23,476 nucleotides of DNA, from the NCBI GenBank assembly GCA_031409495.1, contig JANNXI010000032.1, positions 1-23,476 on the forward strand. The letters are read 5' to 3'. The notes below the pieces were generated by a model. The model made no database searches, was not told the DNA's origin, and saw only the letters and a program-made list of their open reading frames with translations. The translations under genes and the position numbers were made by a program. Below, piece by piece: positions 23,230 to 23,476 of this stretch; the stretch's first letter is position 1; the number at the start of each line of letters is the position of its first letter. Source of the stretch: JANMDR01 sp031409495. Its GTDB lineage: Bacteria; Pseudomonadota; Gammaproteobacteria; Burkholderiales; Usitatibacteraceae.

Positions 23230-23476
23230 TCATTCTGGGTCTTCTTCTAAAGATGCGCTGTTGCCCGTCAGCTCGCGCTCAATTTGCGCAATACTTGGCA
23301 GGCTGGTTTGCAGTTCGGCGGGCAGGGATTCGAGCAACTTGTATTCAGCCACGCCCATGGGTTGGCTTTTATCACCCAACGCGTATTCGGCCACCACTTT
23401 ATTTTTACTCTTACAAAGCAGCAGGCCAATAGTTGGCGCATCACTCTCATGCTTTATTTGCCTGTCTACCGCAGTT
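23230..23476 (-). CDS. DUF1016/YhcG-type PDDEXK nuclease, C-terminal part (cut by window edge)
   Basis: The reverse strand from the window edge reads 82 codons to TGA 23232-23230. The peptide contains PTIGLLLCKSKNKVVAEYAL, QPMGVAEYKLLESLPAEL and SLPSIAQIERELTG, which match the C-terminus of DUF1016 (YhcG) proteins, a family with a PD-(D/E)xK nuclease fold often found inside or beside type I restriction loci. Most of the protein, including the DUF1016 N-domain, is outside the window. Its stop overlaps the helicase start (ATGA), so the genes form one operon. The long acidic end (ASLEEDPE) looks disordered. Confidence 0.88.
   Translation of the reverse strand, partial: TAVDRQIKHESDAPTIGLLLCKSKNKVVAEYALGDKSQPMGVAEYKLLESLPAELQTSLPSIAQIERELTGNSASLEEDPE

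Larger units (their letters stand above)
21023..23233 (-). pseudogene. DEAD/DEAH-box (SF2) helicase, disrupted by a MITE-like insertion and a frameshift
   Basis: About 706 codons if repaired. The N-terminal half (23233-22539) has Walker A SPPASGKS (51-58), motif II D169-E-F-H-H and motif III TGS (201-203), ending in YTYYEQL. The C-terminal half (below about 22401) resumes at YTGAYVNAVAKVLDP, with HIPNVNARES, LGMAKEGFDWIWCEHALT and motif VI QIIGRATRD, then a long helical tail. Between them, 91 inserted bases bring in-frame TGA and TAA. The bridging residues NGYQWLKSLDIGYFF sit in the +1 frame up to an A7 run (22402-22408), where frame 0 returns. The ATG overlaps the upstream nuclease stop (ATGA). 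The ATG at 22435 lies in shifted sequence and is not a natural start. A split functional protein is possible but unlikely. Confidence 0.88.

Noticed and set aside
1..23476. CRISPR array, tRNA or rRNA genes, integrase
   Set aside because: Reading both strands by eye, I saw no regularly spaced repeats, no cloverleaf-like segment, no rRNA-like sequence and no integrase or transposase gene.

Overview
This window looks like chromosomal DNA of a betaproteobacterium, most likely Burkholderiales with intermediate GC. That placement rests on protein style and gene neighbourhoods (plsY next to folB, DUF2889 next to sucC-sucD, a paired DUF1800/DUF1501 locus, ubiB); I cannot name the genus. Most of the window is ordinary core and semi-core sequence. 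The right-hand 4.3 kb, after the sucD terminator, is an accessory region with clear signs of decay.

Layout. 1-155: N-terminus of a beta-carbonic anhydrase (minus, cut by the window edge). 242-2061: an overlapping minus-strand pair, plsY followed by an aspartyl/asparaginyl beta-hydroxylase-like protein. 2103-3333: folB and an SDR oxidoreductase on the plus strand, ending in an intergenic segment with interlocking inverted repeats. 3458-3724: a small membrane-anchored protein of unknown function. 3891-7078: a sodium:solute symporter and ubiB, both minus, separated by a terminator. 7201-8199: an ArsS-type radical SAM enzyme, convergent with a Yip1-domain membrane protein (8202-9461). 9714-13370: a secreted DUF1800/DUF1501 pair closed by a strong terminator. 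13583-16801: a CHASE2-Ser/Thr kinase receptor and a DUF2889 protein. 16967-19120: sucC and sucD, then a strong terminator.

Accessory region, 19199-23476. First comes a relic of a VapBC-like toxin-antitoxin pair: an antitoxin gene with two premature stops and a frameshift, then the first codons of a PIN-like toxin. On the minus strand there follows a compact set read right to left: the C-terminus of a DUF1016/YhcG-type PDDEXK nuclease, a DEAD/DEAH helicase, and a GIY-YIG (T5orf172/MUG113-like) nuclease. All three are joined by start/stop overlaps, so they were built as one operon. This looks like a nuclease-helicase-nuclease defence or DNA-processing module, probably continuing past the right edge.

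The helicase gene is interrupted between its two RecA-like halves by an 89-bp element with 13-bp imperfect terminal inverted repeats, an internal hairpin and a flanking TA duplication. This is a MITE-like insertion of the kind mobilised by IS630/Tc1-mariner transposases. Removing the element and one TA restores the family's expected reading exactly. A 1-nt loss in a downstream A-run also offsets the frame change, so the two helicase halves are in the same frame again but are separated by stop codons. This decayed, MITE-struck module is the most interesting signal in the window.
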